Shown one piece after another: positions 1 through 13,785 of a stretch of DNA of 64,000 bases. The DNA is from Lycocorax pyrrhopterus obiensis. Lineage: Eukaryota > Chordata > Aves > Passeriformes > Paradisaeidae. Position 1 is the stretch's first letter, and every line of letters starts with the position of its first letter. The stretch covers positions 58,232,975-58,296,974 of the forward strand of contig JACSVZ010000007.1 in the NCBI GenBank assembly GCA_014706295.1, in the 5' to 3' direction. Below the pieces are notes generated by a model. That model saw only the letters and a program-made list of their open reading frames with translations, was not told the DNA's origin and searched no databases. Position numbers and translations under genes: made by a program.

Positions 1-2973
1 CAAAAACCTGAACTGGCTGTGTTGGAGTGAAGATCCAGATCGATAATTATTTGCTGTTGTGCTTTCTGTGAATTAATATTATTTTCTTGCTTAGAAAGCT
101 GCCGTAACTAAGATATTCTCGTTGCTTGACACAGAAAGCATTCTGTCTGCTAATACCAGTTCAAGGCAGCATTGCTTGCACAGGACATGACTGCTAATAA
201 AAAAATAAATCAAAGGTTTGCTATTTTTAATCTTGTAAATATTAAAAAATAAACATCTTGTGTTTTCCTCCCCTCATCGATTAAAATTGATGCGTTTAAT
301 CTCTTCCCACTGCAAAGAAAGGGGAGGGAACGTGCATGGTGCAATGGGAAGGAGCATTGCCATTTCATTTTTGATTTCCAGTTAAGAAAGTTTTTACCAG
401 CAGGCAGGATTTGCACAGAAAGTGGGGACAGAGGTGTGTTGTGTTACCTCACACCCCTCCAAGCAATTATTCCAGAGCAATGGATTTCTTCTTACAGCGG
501 CTGCTGAGCCTAATTCCTGTGCAGATCTACAATTTTTTCAATGTGATAACTGCAAGAAAAGGGGGAAATGTTAAAAAACTGAGATGATTAATTCTGTCAT
601 TGCTTCCTGGAGCTGAACACCAGACATTTTAGCAGCAGCACAGTGTGACTTGCAGGTATAAAATGAGGTTCTACCCCAGACTTCTCACTCCCTAAACCTT
701 ACTTCTGCCAGACTCTGAGTGCTTGTAGAAATGCACCCAAAGCCATGGCTGGGGAAAGAGAGCTTCTGCCTGTTCATGGGGATCATATCAGTGGATCCCC
801 ATGGGCTTCACAAGGCACAGGCAGAGCTTGAGCATTCATCCAAGTGGGAGTTGTGTGGCTCTGCCCAAAATGGGATCCATTTTGACCCATCTAGAAATGA
901 TCAGTAACAATTTCACAGCAGTTTTGCAATGGAGATAGCACTGATTTTATTTATTCTTTCCCGGCACTCTCTGAACAGGTTTTTGCCTTGACTTGAACAG
1001 AAAGGCTCCTCAAATAAATAAAGAAATAAATAGCTTCTCAAATGCTAAATAAAACTCCCTGGGTAAGGTCTTTCTTTCTGTGCAAGTATAAATCCATTAA
1101 TCTATTATTTTTCAGCTCACACTTCACAGATGCAGTAATACCCAAACATGCTGGTTCAGCACATCATAATCATTGCAGTCCTGCAAATCCTAGATTTACC
1201 TTACTTTCAGTGGTATTTTGGGGCTGCTTTCTACAGTGCATGTAGGAAAGTATTAAATTGTAAACAAAGTGCAAGAGGAACTTCGTGGAGAAGTTTGCAT
1301 GAATTCCACTAATTTTAGTTAAAAATAAAACCCAGCCTGTCACTTCTGACTTAATGATGGCTGATTGACTGTGCCCTTTTTAATTGTCTGCCAGTGGCTG
1401 TGATTAGCAGGCTGGCTCAGTTTAGGTCCCATGCAAAGAAAGTCTGGAGGAGCAAATTTAGGAGATGCTTAAATAGACCCCAGAGGTGGGCACAGCTGTC
1501 AGGAGGGGCAGGGACATTCTGGGAAGCACCTGAAATAAGCTGAATCCCCTGTTACTACACTTCTGAGCAATTTACTGAAAGCCAAAAATATTCTGTGTGT
1601 TTAGGAAGGAATATATATTATTAATTCATGGGTTTTTTCCTCATATTTTTACTTCTCAGAGTTTACAGCCCTTGCTCCTAGTTTGTTTCCCTTCCCGAAG
1701 ATAACAAAACCATAATACAGTTTTCAGCTGTAGGTTCCTGTTAAAAAAGGGAGCATAGTGTGAGCAGTTATAAAAGCCTCTGATTCTCTTAACTCCATTA
1801 ATTAAACTGTCAGGGATCTTTTGATATTTTGAACTTTGGGACCTCTCCTCTGACTTTTTGGTGAATATCAGATTTTTTATTAGTACTCCACAAAGCTGTC
1901 TCAGCTGCCAAAAAGGTTCTATATACTGTTTGCTATGTTAAATTTCCATCAGTCACTGTACCTCCAGAGCAGGGGGACTTACCTCTCCGTGCTCTGTGAG
2001 TACATATCCCTTTGGAAGCAGTCCATTGTCCTCTTTTTTTATGAGTAGCACTCCTGTAACCACAGGAACAGGCTCTGGCTTTTTCTGAGAGCCTAAAACA
2101 CTTCACACTCCCTTAAAAATGTGAAAATGGGGACCTAAGCAACCAGCAGATGACAGCAGCAAAGAACAGTCATTTCTAATCAGGATATTTCTAACTGGTC
2201 AGATGAAATGAAGCCTTTTTATTGTGTTTAAATTTGCTTTTCCATTTGTGCGCATTGCTTCCCTCTCAGTGCACAGACATCCAGTTTTCCTTGTCCATGT
2301 CCCTGACCTTAACAGAGCATTAACAGTAATTAATTTCTGTGTCTTCCAGCATCACTATTTTCACCAATTCTGCCTTCCTTGACTCTGTGCCGCTGTAGTG
2401 AATTTCCATCTCCATCGTATGTCTGAGGCAAATCCATTTTTAAATGGAACAGTTGTTGGTCAGAGCGGCTCAGTTATGAACGACCATCCTTCTCCCAGGC
2501 TGTATTAGCCATCCTGCCAAGGAAGGCTACACCAGAAATGTAAATGGATGAACTGAATCATGCATGTTTTTCATGTGTGAATAATTGTCCCTGTTCCCAT
2601 TTCGTGAAGGACTCAGCCAACAACCTCAAGATGTTCTACAAAAGTACATGAATAATAATTTACAAGCTCAGTGCAACCATGCATTAATGTACCAAACAGA
2701 TGCCTGGCTGAGCCCTGTGAGCCATCAGCCATAACTTAAAGCATTTGTTAGAAATTCTGTAGTACGTGTCCCATGAAGAGCTTCCTGCCAGACCAGTTGG
2801 GCTCAAATTCAGTCCAACATGTCAGACAGCTGCTAATAGGGATGGTAAGGAATCTGCTGGGACAGAGACTGGACTTACAAAACCCCCGACAGCCTTCTTT
2901 AGCCTTGCTGGCCTTCTTGAGGGCAGATGCTCTGACCCCATGGATCATCTCTGCCCCATGGTGAAACACAAAA
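1..2973. other. Intronic stretch with no recognised feature
   Basis: AT-rich non-coding sequence. Open frames here are short (under 75 codons) and none resembles a known protein. I see no CR1 tail, LTR or long tandem repeat. Confidence 0.6.
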
Positions 2974-3410
2974 TTACAGAATCACAGAATCTTTTGGGTC
3001 AGTTTGGCTTTAAAGATCATTTCCACACCCCCTGCCATGGGCAGGGACACCTTCCACTAGAGCAGGTTGCTCCAATCCCCATCCAATGAGGCCCTGAACA
3101 CTTCCAGGGATGGAGCATCCACAGCTTCTCTGGGCAGCCTGTGCCAGTGCCACCCTCACAGGGAAGATTCCTTCCTTAAATCAAATCTAAACCTGCCCTC
3201 TGGCAGTTTAAAGCCATTTCCCCTTGTCCTGTTACTACGTGCCCTTGTCAAAAGTCCTTCTCCAGCTCTCTCGTAGCCCCTTTGGATACTGGAAGGGGCT
3301 CTCAGGTCTATCTCCCTGGAGCCTTGTCCAGGCTGAACAAGCCCAGCTCTCTCTCCCTGTCACCAAAGGTGAGATGCTCCAGCCCTCTGAGCACCTTCAT
3401 GGTCTTAACA
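2974..3410 (-). mobile_element. CR1 LINE 3' fragment, antisense
   Basis: The left edge has AATTACAGAATCACAGAATC, the reverse complement of the octamer-type tail that ends CR1 elements. It is followed by the usual antisense 3' UTR phrases: a CCTGCCATGGGCAGGGACACC block, the CCACTAGAGCAGGTTGCTC block, GGGCAGCCTGTGCCAGTG and CCCTTGTCCTGTTACTAC. About 435 bp of the 3' end survive, so this is a 5'-truncated copy inserted on the minus strand. Small open frames across it are chance readings of the repeat. Confidence 0.92.
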
Positions 3411-5925
3411 TCTGACACAGCTGCACATTTGTAGGCGTGCTCCAGCATCTAAGGCAATGGCAAACCCCACTGAGGAGAGTCAGCCTCCTGGGCAAGGCCT
3501 TCCTGGGAGAAGGTGACTGAAGAGCTGCTGTCTTGTGTGGGAGGCTTAGGGTTAGCTGGATTTTTTCAGACATCAGAAAAAAAAATCAAACCAGAGAAAA
3601 ATAGGGAGGTGCTTTAACCAAAGTCTCTGAGCTCAGAAGGACCTCTGGGAGGGAAACACAGCATCTGAGATGGAAAATAACAGAGGTAGAGATCTGTACT
3701 TTTGTGCAGGGTCTGTCTGCATCCCTGCAGCAGTGTTTATCCTGCACCAGCTGGTGTTTCATTAATTGTGTGTGCACAGGGAGTGGTAGAAAGCAGTACA
3801 AACTGTGTGTAAACAGGGTGAAGCGTGGCCACAAATAGGGAAATACAGACTTGTCAATGTTATTGATTGCAAAGGCCTGTTACTTGTGCAGATACAGGGT
3901 TTTCTTCTAGCCCCAGACAGGAAGAGGGGATTGACTCCAATTTTACATGAGGAGGTCATTTCTGATCACTTTTAAAGCCAGATTTTCCAGAGTATACAAT
4001 ACTGAGGATTACAAACTAATTTGTTTAGGTCTGGAGCAATGAGATAAGCTAAGGCTGCAAAAACAGCAGGCTCAGCCCCTACGGAGCATCCCGTGTCAGT
4101 GCTGAGTCCAGGGATGGGAACAGAAACCAGTGCTGGTGAGCTTTACAGAGATCCACACCTAGCAAAGAGGCGATGGCTGTGATACAGATGTTAGGGAAGA
4201 TCACCAAGAAGCACATGAGGAAAATGGAAGGAGCTTTCCCCAAGAGTAGATTAAGTGTAGAGACCCAGCAGAATGATACCCACAGCTAGGATATAGTCAG
4301 CTCGTTAAAACCCTTCACAGCACAGCCTTAGCTTGTTGCCAGGAAAGCCCAGGGGTTGATTTAGTGCAGTCAGCGTGCAAATGGGAAGGAAGTGGCTCTC
4401 CACCACACCATCTGCTCATGCCATCCCCACAACCCCACCAGCTAACTCTCCTGTGCTGCCTCTTCCTCCTGCGGATCCCCTTCAGAAATAAATGCCAGGG
4501 CTCTGCAGAGTCCCCACTTGCCAAGTGCCTCAGTCACATCTCCTGAGCTGGGAAAACCTGCAGTGGTCCCTTTGGGGACAGGGAGAGCACTTCATCCTCA
4601 CGGGGTGTGTGTCACATAGGCAGCCCCGCGGTGCTGTCCAGGAGCGGCTCTGCCACGGCTGTCGTCAGCGGCTCCATCTCTGCACAGGTGGCTTCAGGGA
4701 GCAGCACACTGAAGTCTCACGTGCCTGCTGCGGTGTTTCTGTGCTGTGGTAGGGAGCTCAGTAGCTGGTGGATAGCTCTCCTCCTGGCTGTGCCGTCTCT
4801 GGGTGATTTCCCTTGATGTTCTACCCCAGAAAGGAAGAGCTCTTCGCTGGTGCACATTCAAGTACGAGGAGACATTGGCAAAATCATTGAAATGGGGTCT
4901 TTGCTCTCTAAAAAATAATTTAATTTGATCGTGCCATAAATAGAAGGCCCCTGCTCTGCTGACAACTACAGATGCCTCTAAAAAACTGTAATTCCTTCAA
5001 TCTCTTGAGCTAAAGCACCCTCAGTGGCAGAGCTATGCTAGCCACTTAAGGCTAAAGAGAGAAGTTTTAGGTGAAGGAAGCACTTCCTCTTCATGGTATA
5101 TTTCTTTTTGATAGCATACTCCTTAATGGTCGCTTGCTTGTGTCTTGGGTCTTTTTTTTCTCCCCAAGTGGCTCCTCCCCACTGAAGCAGTGGCTGTCAT
5201 CATATTAAAGGCAATTACAGTATGTTCCAACAGCCAGCACTCCTTAATCACACACTGCCAACTGAGAGCTCCCAACTGGGAAAACCTTAACGCTTGCTGG
5301 GTGAGACGTTTCACTTGAAGAATCCCAAGGATACTTTTTAAGGTAATTTCACCAAGCTTCCTATAGTTAAATGAGGTAGATATTAAAAGTTTAAATAACC
5401 TTTTGGTCTTCTTTGCCTGTCAAATTTGGATTTCCCCATGGTTTAACTAAGTTATTTCATATCTATTGCACAGTGGGCTGACCCTGTCCTTCAGAGGTGT
5501 TAATCCTTTCCAAGTCTTGATTTCAAATTAAAAGATTGCCAGTGGATTTTGTGCTGTGTCTCTGAGTTGAGAAGCAGAGATGTGAGTTGCTGGATTGCCC
5601 CAGCTCATTCTCCCTGGCAGCATCCCTGTGGCTTTGTTTGCAGGGCATCCCGTGGGTAAGGTAGGCACTGGGATATGGTCAGTGGTCATCTGAGCTTGGG
5701 TTTCATCCAAAAAGTCTGTAGAAAGGGAGAGTGCACTAGCAGAAGTGTCCTAACTTTGGTCCAGACAGGTTCAGTCTTCTCTGATATGGCAGTAGGCTGT
5801 ATAGGAAAAGGAATAGCTGAGGTAATTTTGGCGTGGTTGGCTGGCGGAGCGCAGAACCACGGTGCAGTGTGAGCTTTGGGCTTGAGAACAGAGACGGATG
5901 AGAGCAGTTCTGAAAGCAGCCTAAT
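3411..5925. other. Intronic stretch with no recognised feature
   Basis: No open frame here resembles a known protein, and no repeat family was recognised. Around 4315-4820 the sequence is more GC-rich and several overlapping short open frames occur on both strands, which fits chance in stop-poor DNA. Confidence 0.55.
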
Positions 5926-6248
5926 CAGAGAATCCCAGAATCCCAGGATGGGTCAGGTTGGAAGGGACCTCAGTGGATCATCTGGTCCCACCTCTCTGCT
6001 CAAGCAGGGCCATCCCAGAGCACACGGCATGGGATTGTATCCAGATGGTTCTGGAATATCTCCAGTGAGGGAGTCCCCACACCCTCTCTTTTCAGCCTGT
6101 TCCAGTGCTCAGTCACTGCACAGTAAAGAAGTTCTTCCTCATGTTCAGGCAGAACTCCAGTGCATCAGTTTCTGCCCATTTTCTCCTGCTTGGCACCACT
6201 GAGAAGAGCCTGGCTCCATCCTCTTGGATCCTGCCTTTCTACAGGGGG
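5926..6248 (-). mobile_element. CR1 LINE 3' fragment, antisense
   Basis: It starts with AGAATCCCAGAATCCCAGG, a mutated antisense CR1 tail, then GGTTGGAAGGGACCTCAGTG and a HATCWGGTCCC-type block. The body (CAAGCAGGGCCATCCCAGAG, then TCCAGATGGTTCTGGAATAT) matches a different CR1 subfamily from the copy at 2974. It ends near a CCTGCCTTTCTACAG remnant. About 320 bp remain. Confidence 0.92.
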
Positions 6249-6870
6249 ACACTGCTGTGGGACAACAGGAGTCCTGGTGCCCTTCCCTGTGGTGTGACGT
6301 AGGCAGGCCCTCACTTTTAGCCCTAAAAGATCAGGTCCTTGACTGGGATCTGGAAGCAAATGGGAAAGAAACAAATGACTGCTTATCCACCAGTCTAAAT
6401 CTGCTCCAGTCAGCAATACTGGGATGTTTTTGAGTTAGCTTGAGTCTGGAGTCGGTGACTCTCTCCACTAAATTCGTGTCTGTTATTAGCCCTGATTGAG
6501 GTGAGGAATATCTGACAGTGACTGAGCAGCATGTTTAACCTCCCTAATTTGTAATACAAGGTGGTGTCTTGGCTCTTCTAGGTACAGAGGCTGCCTGTTG
6601 TCCCTTCCATTAGAGTTTTTAAAATCATTTCTTCATTTCTGCCTTACTGCTTCCAAACAAAAGCGATGGTGTTCTACATCACATGGCGATGGAAGTGCAT
6701 TGTTTTAATTGAAGCTCCTGCCGTAAAAGCTTTTCAATAAATTAACAAAACCTTGAAAGTGATGAAGCGAGCAGAGTAGGTGGTGGCACATTCCTTATAA
6801 AACCAAGGTTTCTGAAAGCCAGGTAGAATGTTCTCAATGTCAGCAGCAAGGCTGATAGCAACGGGTGTGA

Positions 6871-6955
6871 TTTTTTTATTGGACCAGCGGATATAGCTGG
6901 AAAAAAATCAAAAATCTTTCAGTTGCAAAACGCTTTTTCAGGTCTGAAGACTTCA
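6871..6955. repeat. Possible ancient amniote interspersed repeat remnant
   Basis: The order TTTATTGGACCAGC, then a short run ending in TCTTTCAGTTG, then TTTTTCAGGTCTGAAGA resembles an old dispersed repeat seen in reptiles and birds (ATTGGACCAACT ... TTCAGGTCTG). The match is from memory and over a short distance, so this is a weak call. Confidence 0.3.
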
Positions 6956-9900
6956 GATTAAATTTCAGGCACTTTATAGTCTGGTACAGTAATATTTAAG
7001 TTAAAAAAGAAAGCCATAATGATTCCAATTAATTTAAATTTCCACTTAAAGCAGACAGGAGAGAATAGTACATTTGCAGAACAATTTGCAATTCTTTTGC
7101 TGATATATTACTCTGTAAATGGAGAGAGTCTCTTAGGCATTTAGTGAGACCATTTAGTCTTCAGGCAAAAAGCAATAAGAGGCAAAAACACAGAGAAGAA
7201 AGCACGAATTCTGCAAATCCTCTGTGCCTGTGTTCTCTGTGGCTTTGTGCTGGGGATATGCAGGAACTCTGGGTCTGTCACAAGCAGGGCTGGCCCGAAG
7301 CCAAACATGAAGATTTTGATATTTCTCGTTGGAATAAAAGCATGACCTTGTGAAAATTGTCACTAAAGACACAGAAATAGTTCTGCTTTCCTCCTCAGCC
7401 CTCTCCCAACACAAACCTGAGCAGCAGTAAGTTGTCCTGGTCTGGATTTAATTTCAGCAATTAACTGCAGTTAAAGCTGAGCCCTTTCAATTATTTCAAA
7501 TCCAGAACTCTACACGCCAGACAGGACAGTGGTGAAAAGAAAGGTTCTTACTGTATTAATAATTTTCTTTTACTTCTAATAAATAAATTTAAATGTTTAA
7601 TCTTTTTTCAGTATGGATTTTCCTACTGTAGGGGCTCTGGGCTGGAAACCTTGGTTCCATCCCCCCAGCCCATCCACTAAACAGCTCAATGACCCTTGGC
7701 AAGTGGTGCATGACCTCTCTGTGCCCTGGTGTTGGCCTCTGGCACAAGTGGCAGCTACGTAAATCTGACTTCCTCCAATACCGGGAAAGGGGAGTGGTGG
7801 ATTAGTGCTGCATATTATTATCGATGATTGATTTTCTGCTCCAAGTTAAATCAGGCTGAAGAGCAGCTTGTAAAGTCTTTTGGCACTTTTCCCCCGTTAC
7901 TGCAGTTCGCCCCAAGCTCAAACCACCCTGCTGTCATCTGGAGGCTTTGAGCTGTGTTTGCCTGTCCCTGCCCAGGAGCGTTTCCCCCTCAGGAGATCCT
8001 GGCAGAACTGAAGGCTGTTTTCTTCTTTTAATCATCTCTGGTAAAATGCAGAGACAGTAACTCATCTGCAGCACAGATGAGTGTGGATCAATTGGCAGTG
8101 CTGCTGACTGACATTTCATTAGGCCAGTGCCAATAGCAGGTATTGATCCAGCGGCCAATTGATACAAGTTTGTAAGGACCCAGCCTGCCTGATCGAGTTG
8201 GAAACTGTCCTGTGGAAGGGGCACTGTCTGGCAGTGAGCACAGCACCCCTCAGCTGGGCTGGGAGGCAGTGGGAAGCTCCCTTCAGCTCTTGAGCCCTGG
8301 GGTGCCCAGCAGTGATGTGCTGGTAGGATTGGTGGTGACAATGTGGTTGTAGTGCAGCACGTGGTGCCACATGTCACCATCTCTTTATGTCAGTGGGGTT
8401 CTCTGAAGGTCACGAGATGGGTTTGTTGGGGTGGGTGGAGGCTGTCTTTGCTGGGATTCTCTTCCACATTCTGTGAAAGATCTCGGGTCTAGTGGGCTTT
8501 GAGTTTTAGCCATCTGCAGGGCTCCTCCTCCCCCTCTGTAACTACCTCAGCTTCCCTTCTTGCAGGATTTCCGTGCTATACAGAGAAAGAAACATCTGCA
8601 AAATGGAAAAAAAAGAAATCCCGGCAAGAGAAATCTGCTCCTCTCTCTGCCTTAACACCAGACAAAGAAATAGGGGAAATATCTCCCTTGCCCTTTGCTG
8701 TTTAATAATTGCATCCACAAAGAAGGAAAGAGAAAGGGGAAGGAGAGGTATGTGATACTCTCCATCAAGAGCACATCAAGAGCTTATCCACCAGGCGACC
8801 AATCCAGGTTAGACTTGTTTACATGGGAGAGTTGTTAGGGAGTGAAGGAAGGCGTGAGTTTAAATCCCAAAGTGGGTACACCTAACCAGTGAGAGGGAAC
8901 AGGGGTCCCCACGAGGCGCTGCTCAGTAATAGTTACACTGCAGCAGTTATACCCAAATTGTTCTCTGCTCAGTTTCCCCATGTTTAACCAACTCCGTGTT
9001 ATATACAGAAAACAAATTAGGCTCTGATTCAATGTATTATTTCAGCTCCATGGCCCAATTTAGTCTTTTTATTGAGTTCAGTGTAGGATTTAGGGTCCTG
9101 AAAAGGATTTAGGAGGCTAAAGCTGGGCTTCTGTGCTCACAGTTGTGGCAGGAGCCCAAGAGGGACTGTGTGTGTTGGGACCGTGGTCACAGTCCTTCTG
9201 AGACCACACAGATCAATATTTCACTTTGCAACAGACTGACCCCAAACAAGGCCAAGCAGCAACAGACTGGTTGAAAACCACCATAAATTCATAACTAAAG
9301 TAGCCTTTTTTATCGATTGAAATAATTTTGTATGTGGAAGGTGCATTTTGCTCACTTGGATAGTATTGGAGAAATCATTCTGAATCTGGCTGCTCTGCAA
9401 CATGCTAAAGCATCTGCTGTTTGGTTACAGCAAAGAAAGCAGAAAATAGTGAGGGAAAAATAAGTGATCCGTTCCAATTCCAGAGTCTCATTTAAAAACG
9501 GTGGCAAAGCTCCCCACTTCCAACGATGCACAGTGCCCTTCTTCCAAGTGCTTGCTTTCCAAGCAGCACAGCCCAGCAGACATCAGAGACAATAGCTGAA
9601 CCTGCAGCCACAGGAAATCCATGAGTTGTTTTCCCCTGGCATATGAAGAGATGGAGGCGTCTCTGGGCAGGAGGTGCTCAGGCCTGGGTGGCTGAAAGAA
9701 CAGAAGAGCTCCTGATTCAGGAGACTGAGCTGCTCTCAGATAACGCTCTTGTGGTTGGTGTAAATCTGTATAATTGTGCCAAGGGAGGAAAAAGTTTTGG
9801 CGTTTCTTTTGGAAATCTGACTCCTTAGCTCAGCCCACACTTCGCTGAACGTGTAATCCCACTGTTTAAAGAATCAGTGTCCACCACTTCAGCTGAGTGA

Positions 9901-11689
9901 TCTGACTGATCCTTCCTTGCAGAGTGGGTGTCAGTAGGTGTTAGTACCTTTAATCAGTCAGGGGATTGATGTCTCAGGGGATGAGGACAGGACTCCATGT
10001 AGCACTGTATATCCATCGTGTACTGCCCTAAACATCTTAGGGCAGCAGTGCCTTGGGCCCTTGATCTTGAGCTGAGACCCTGAGAACACCTATGTGTATT
10101 TTTTCAATGACTGCTTTTTTAATGAACTGCCTCCGTTTTGGCAACAGGCCAGCACAGTGACCTCTCTCTGCTGTCAGCCATGGATTTTAGTGTCTCAGCT
10201 GTAAATAGTTAGTAGTGACAGAGGGATTTCCAGTTAACTGGGGAAATGAGGGCCGTGTTATTATCCTCTCTTACACTGGGGGAGATGGAGACATGAAGAG
10301 GCAGAGTGATTTGTACAGGACTTCCCACTTGGCTGAAGGTCAGGCCAGCAGGATAATCCATCCCTGTGAATCCCAGCCTGGTGCTCTGTGTGTTTGGCCA
10401 CGGTGCTCTGGGGATGTGACAAATGAGACTTGGATCTCTGCCTGCTTCTCTTCTCTTTCTTCTTCCATCCAGACATGTTTTAAATGAAATCAGGATGACC
10501 TCAGATCCATACCAAGTATGAAGCAGATGGGTCAAACTCTCAACCACTTTCTCATGCTTTTTCACAAATGCAGATCAGCCTAATTGGCTGCCAGCGTGCA
10601 CAGATGTCTCTCTGCAAGAGTACTCAGGTGCTGTGAGAATTGATTGCAAACACAAAATGGAACCAGATTAAAATTTGACCTACAGTAATCAATTTCTAAA
10701 CCACAGGGCAAGCAGTAAAGAGATGATGGAATTTCTGGACTTTGGAAATCAGTTATCGGCTGTTGTTGTGCTCTTTTGAAGGGTCTCTCCCTCATTACAT
10801 GTCCTGATTTTTCTTTAGCTGAGCAACTTGGGGGACAAAGATCTTTATTAAGTCATCATAAAAGAATGAACCTCTTCCGTGCACATAAAATGCCATCAAA
10901 TATCCCTTAAAAGGGCTTTTTCAACATCATGGAAATAATTCTCATTTTCTTGAAGCGACATCACTTTGTTACTTGGATTGGAAATCTTCACATCTTTTAC
11001 AGGTCAATTCTATAGTTGCTTAGGAAGAATGTATGTGAATACAGTTTCTCCAAAGCAAAATTAAAATCTGCTTGGTAGGAAGCTTTTGCTGTAGCAAGCT
11101 ACCGTGTCTGTGAAGTCAGGATCAATGGATATTTGCAGAAAGGCTATTATTTACTGTTTCTTTCAAGCAGCCGGAAGACTAACTTACAGAAATCTTCTTT
11201 TCCTCCAAAATCCAGCATGAAAGACTGTTTAGTGAAACATCCCTATCCTGGAGATTAACTAATTGCTCAGCAGTCAGTCATTTTCACTGCACAGCCAAGG
11301 ACAGCGATTCCTTTCTCACGCGCAGATGGTGCAGTGGTTTAACACAAAACAGTTCCTGGGACAGGAGGATTAAGGGGAATTTACTGGAGAGCAATTAAAA
11401 GAGTTGTTAGAGCAGTTTGTTTTTGAGGCTGAATTTCACATCAAAGTGAAGCTATCTGAGGAGTGTACAGAGCAGAAGAACAATAAAGCCATCATTTCAA
11501 ACCATCTACTGTGCATCCTTGGAGTGCAGATTAATAAAGTGAGCTAAGAATTTACGGAGATTTGCAGGAGTAAATTAGGGGAAGCAGCCTAAAGGCTTGT
11601 GTGGGGTCATTTCCTATTCATCCATTTCTGTCCAGTCTTTCATAGTTTAACTTTTTAAATTCACATTTTAATTCATGTAAATCATAAGG

Positions 11690-11853
11690 AAGATTTTTTT
11701 AACATCATGGAAGTTTTGTTTTGGGGTTTTTTTTTAATCTGAAAAATAAGATTAAAAGCATTTTAGAATCAGGAATTAGTAATTTCTTGGGAGGTTTTTG
11801 AAAAAAAAATCTGAAAAATAAGATCTAAAAGCATTTTAACATCAAGTATTAAT
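11690..11853. repeat. Imperfect tandem duplication, period about 72 bp
   Basis: The block from 11736 (AATCTGAAAAATAAGAT followed by TAAAAGCATTTTA) recurs from 11808 with a few differences, an offset of 72 bp. TTTAACATCA also occurs near both copies. Both are AT-rich and carry no open frame. The divergence between copies suggests an old local duplication. Confidence 0.75.
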
Positions 11854-13699
11854 AGTGAGTCATGTTCTCTGGGACCTGCCTAGATATTAAAAACACTTGG
11901 CTTTTGGAACAAGCCTTTTCACCAAGGGTTATACATTAGAAATTGGGCTTGACTGGCCTGGTTTTCATAATATCAGAAGAGAGGATCCCAGATATGCCTT
12001 GTTTTGACAACTAAAGGCTCCTAGAGGGGACCAGTCCTCACGGACTGAGAGATGAAGCATCCTAGACCCCCCTGAGCCCATCAGAGCAATGGCCTGGGAA
12101 GGGTTTGCTGGGTGTGACAGTGCTTAGTGCCAGTGGTGGCAGTGATCCAAGCAGGATCTACCCTGCAACATCTGGGAGTGGGATGAGATTTGCAGTGCAG
12201 AAGGGTTGGGTGTACAGGAACAGACACATCTCAGGTGGTCTCAAATTTCCTAGGGGCTGTGGGCAGCTCCGTTCCCCTGCTGCAAGGTTGCCTGGGGAGT
12301 GCAGTGAGAACAAGGGTGGCTTTCCTTTCCCTGCTAGTGGTTCATCCGGTTGCTCTGTGCAGGCAAAAACATCTGGTTTTCCACAAGCTCTCTCTGAGAG
12401 CCACCAGTCTGGCAGGGTCTCCACTCTGGCGGTCGTGGCTTGTCCTCCCCCTGCAGCTTTTAAAATAACAATGTTTGTCTGTAAGGCCTGGCTGGGCCCT
12501 GCCCCTGTGGGGAGTTCATCCCAGCCGGGAACTGGCAATACCGCAATGTGCTGGGAGGGAGATGAAAATAGCATCAGACGAAGGGTGCAGAACACTCACA
12601 CCTACACAGAGAAAAACTTTACAGGAGGCTTTTTACACGGTCTGCACCAAACCCTGACATTTGCACTGCCAGAGGTAGGGATTTGAATCCTCCATCCCCA
12701 CCCTCCGTGGAGGATGTCTGCACACAGGCGACAGGCACGGAGCTCCCTGTACAGACACAGGAGACAAACAGGCATCTCGGGGTACAGCTTGTCTGACCTG
12801 CTTTAACATCCAGCTGCAGGTGAAATGACTCACACCTTCCAAGTGCTTTTTCCTCCCTCCCTCCGCTGTGCAGGGCTCCTGGAGGGTGAGTTCAGATGCA
12901 GACAGAGGCTTTGTAGGCGAGCCCTGTTCCGAGTGTCTGTGCTGTGGAAATTGGGTGTATTTTATGGAGCAGGGAATGTATTTATGTATTATGTATTTTT
13001 AGGAGCAGGAAATAGCACTCTCGTCTGCGCTGGGGTATCCTGTGTCTAAATCCTGGATCTGACACAAATCCGCCTTCCACATTAGCATGACAAAAACGTA
13101 AATTACTTTTGTACAGTGCGCTCCAAGATGTGAAAATTAATAGTATTTTTTGCAGACGTCTTTACAGAAATTTCTGTTGTACAGCCTTGTAGCATTATTT
13201 CCGAAGAAAATGAGATCTGTGTTATTGCAGTATTGGATATTGGTTATACCACCCAAAACTTTAAAATCCATTTGCCAGCTTCAGCTAAGCTCGTGTCATT
13301 TCAGGCCAAGAAGGCGAGGGAAGGCAGCTCTCCTATTTCTGAAAAAAAAAAAAAAAAGCCTACATAAAAGGGTGCCAATACCAACACACCTTGTGAGGAC
13401 ACTCCTGTTCCCCTTTTTTATGGGAATTAGACATTCCTGGAGGAGGTGGACCAGTCCAAATCCTTCTGGTGGTATGTGACAGCTGGTGAAGGAGCTGCTG
13501 GGTGGGTCTCAGCCAACTGCAAACCAGCTGCCAGCTCTGCAGTGTGGTCCAAGGAAGGGTGCATTTCCCTGAGATCCTGCCTCCATCACTCGGAAAGCTC
13601 CAACTCACTTTGTCCACTCATCCCACTTGCTCCATCTGCAGTGTTTTCAAGTACAGCTCTGGATCTGTTCTGTCAGATGGGTCCAGGTTAAAAAGAGCC

Positions 13700-13785
13700 C
13701 TATGTTTCTTCAAATTTATTAACCTGATTCAGACTTGATGGTCTTGATTCCAACCTTAACGATTCTGTGATTCTATGATTCTTAT
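13700..13785 (+). mobile_element. CR1 LINE 3' tail, sense
   Basis: A short sense-oriented CR1 end: a GACTTGATGGTCTTGATTCC block followed by AACCTTAACGATTCTGTGATT and a CTATGATTCT terminus. Only the last 85 bp or so are recognisable. The 5' edge is uncertain. Confidence 0.85.

Larger units (their letters stand above)
6249..13699. other. Intronic stretch: one possible old repeat and one duplication, otherwise nothing recognised
   Basis: No exon or well-preserved mobile element was found. Relatively long open frames at 7934-8380 (-) and 12105-12686 (+) lie in locally GC-richer DNA and resemble nothing. Two items stand out and are listed separately: a possible ancient repeat at 6871-6955 and a 72-bp duplication around 11690-11853. 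A run of 16 A lies at 13342-13357. Confidence 0.5.

Noticed and set aside
12105..12686. 193-codon + strand open frame in the KCNH5 intron, overlapped by 145 codons on the other strand
   Set aside because: No recognisable domain or family; frames are open on both strands in locally GC-rich DNA, which points to chance.
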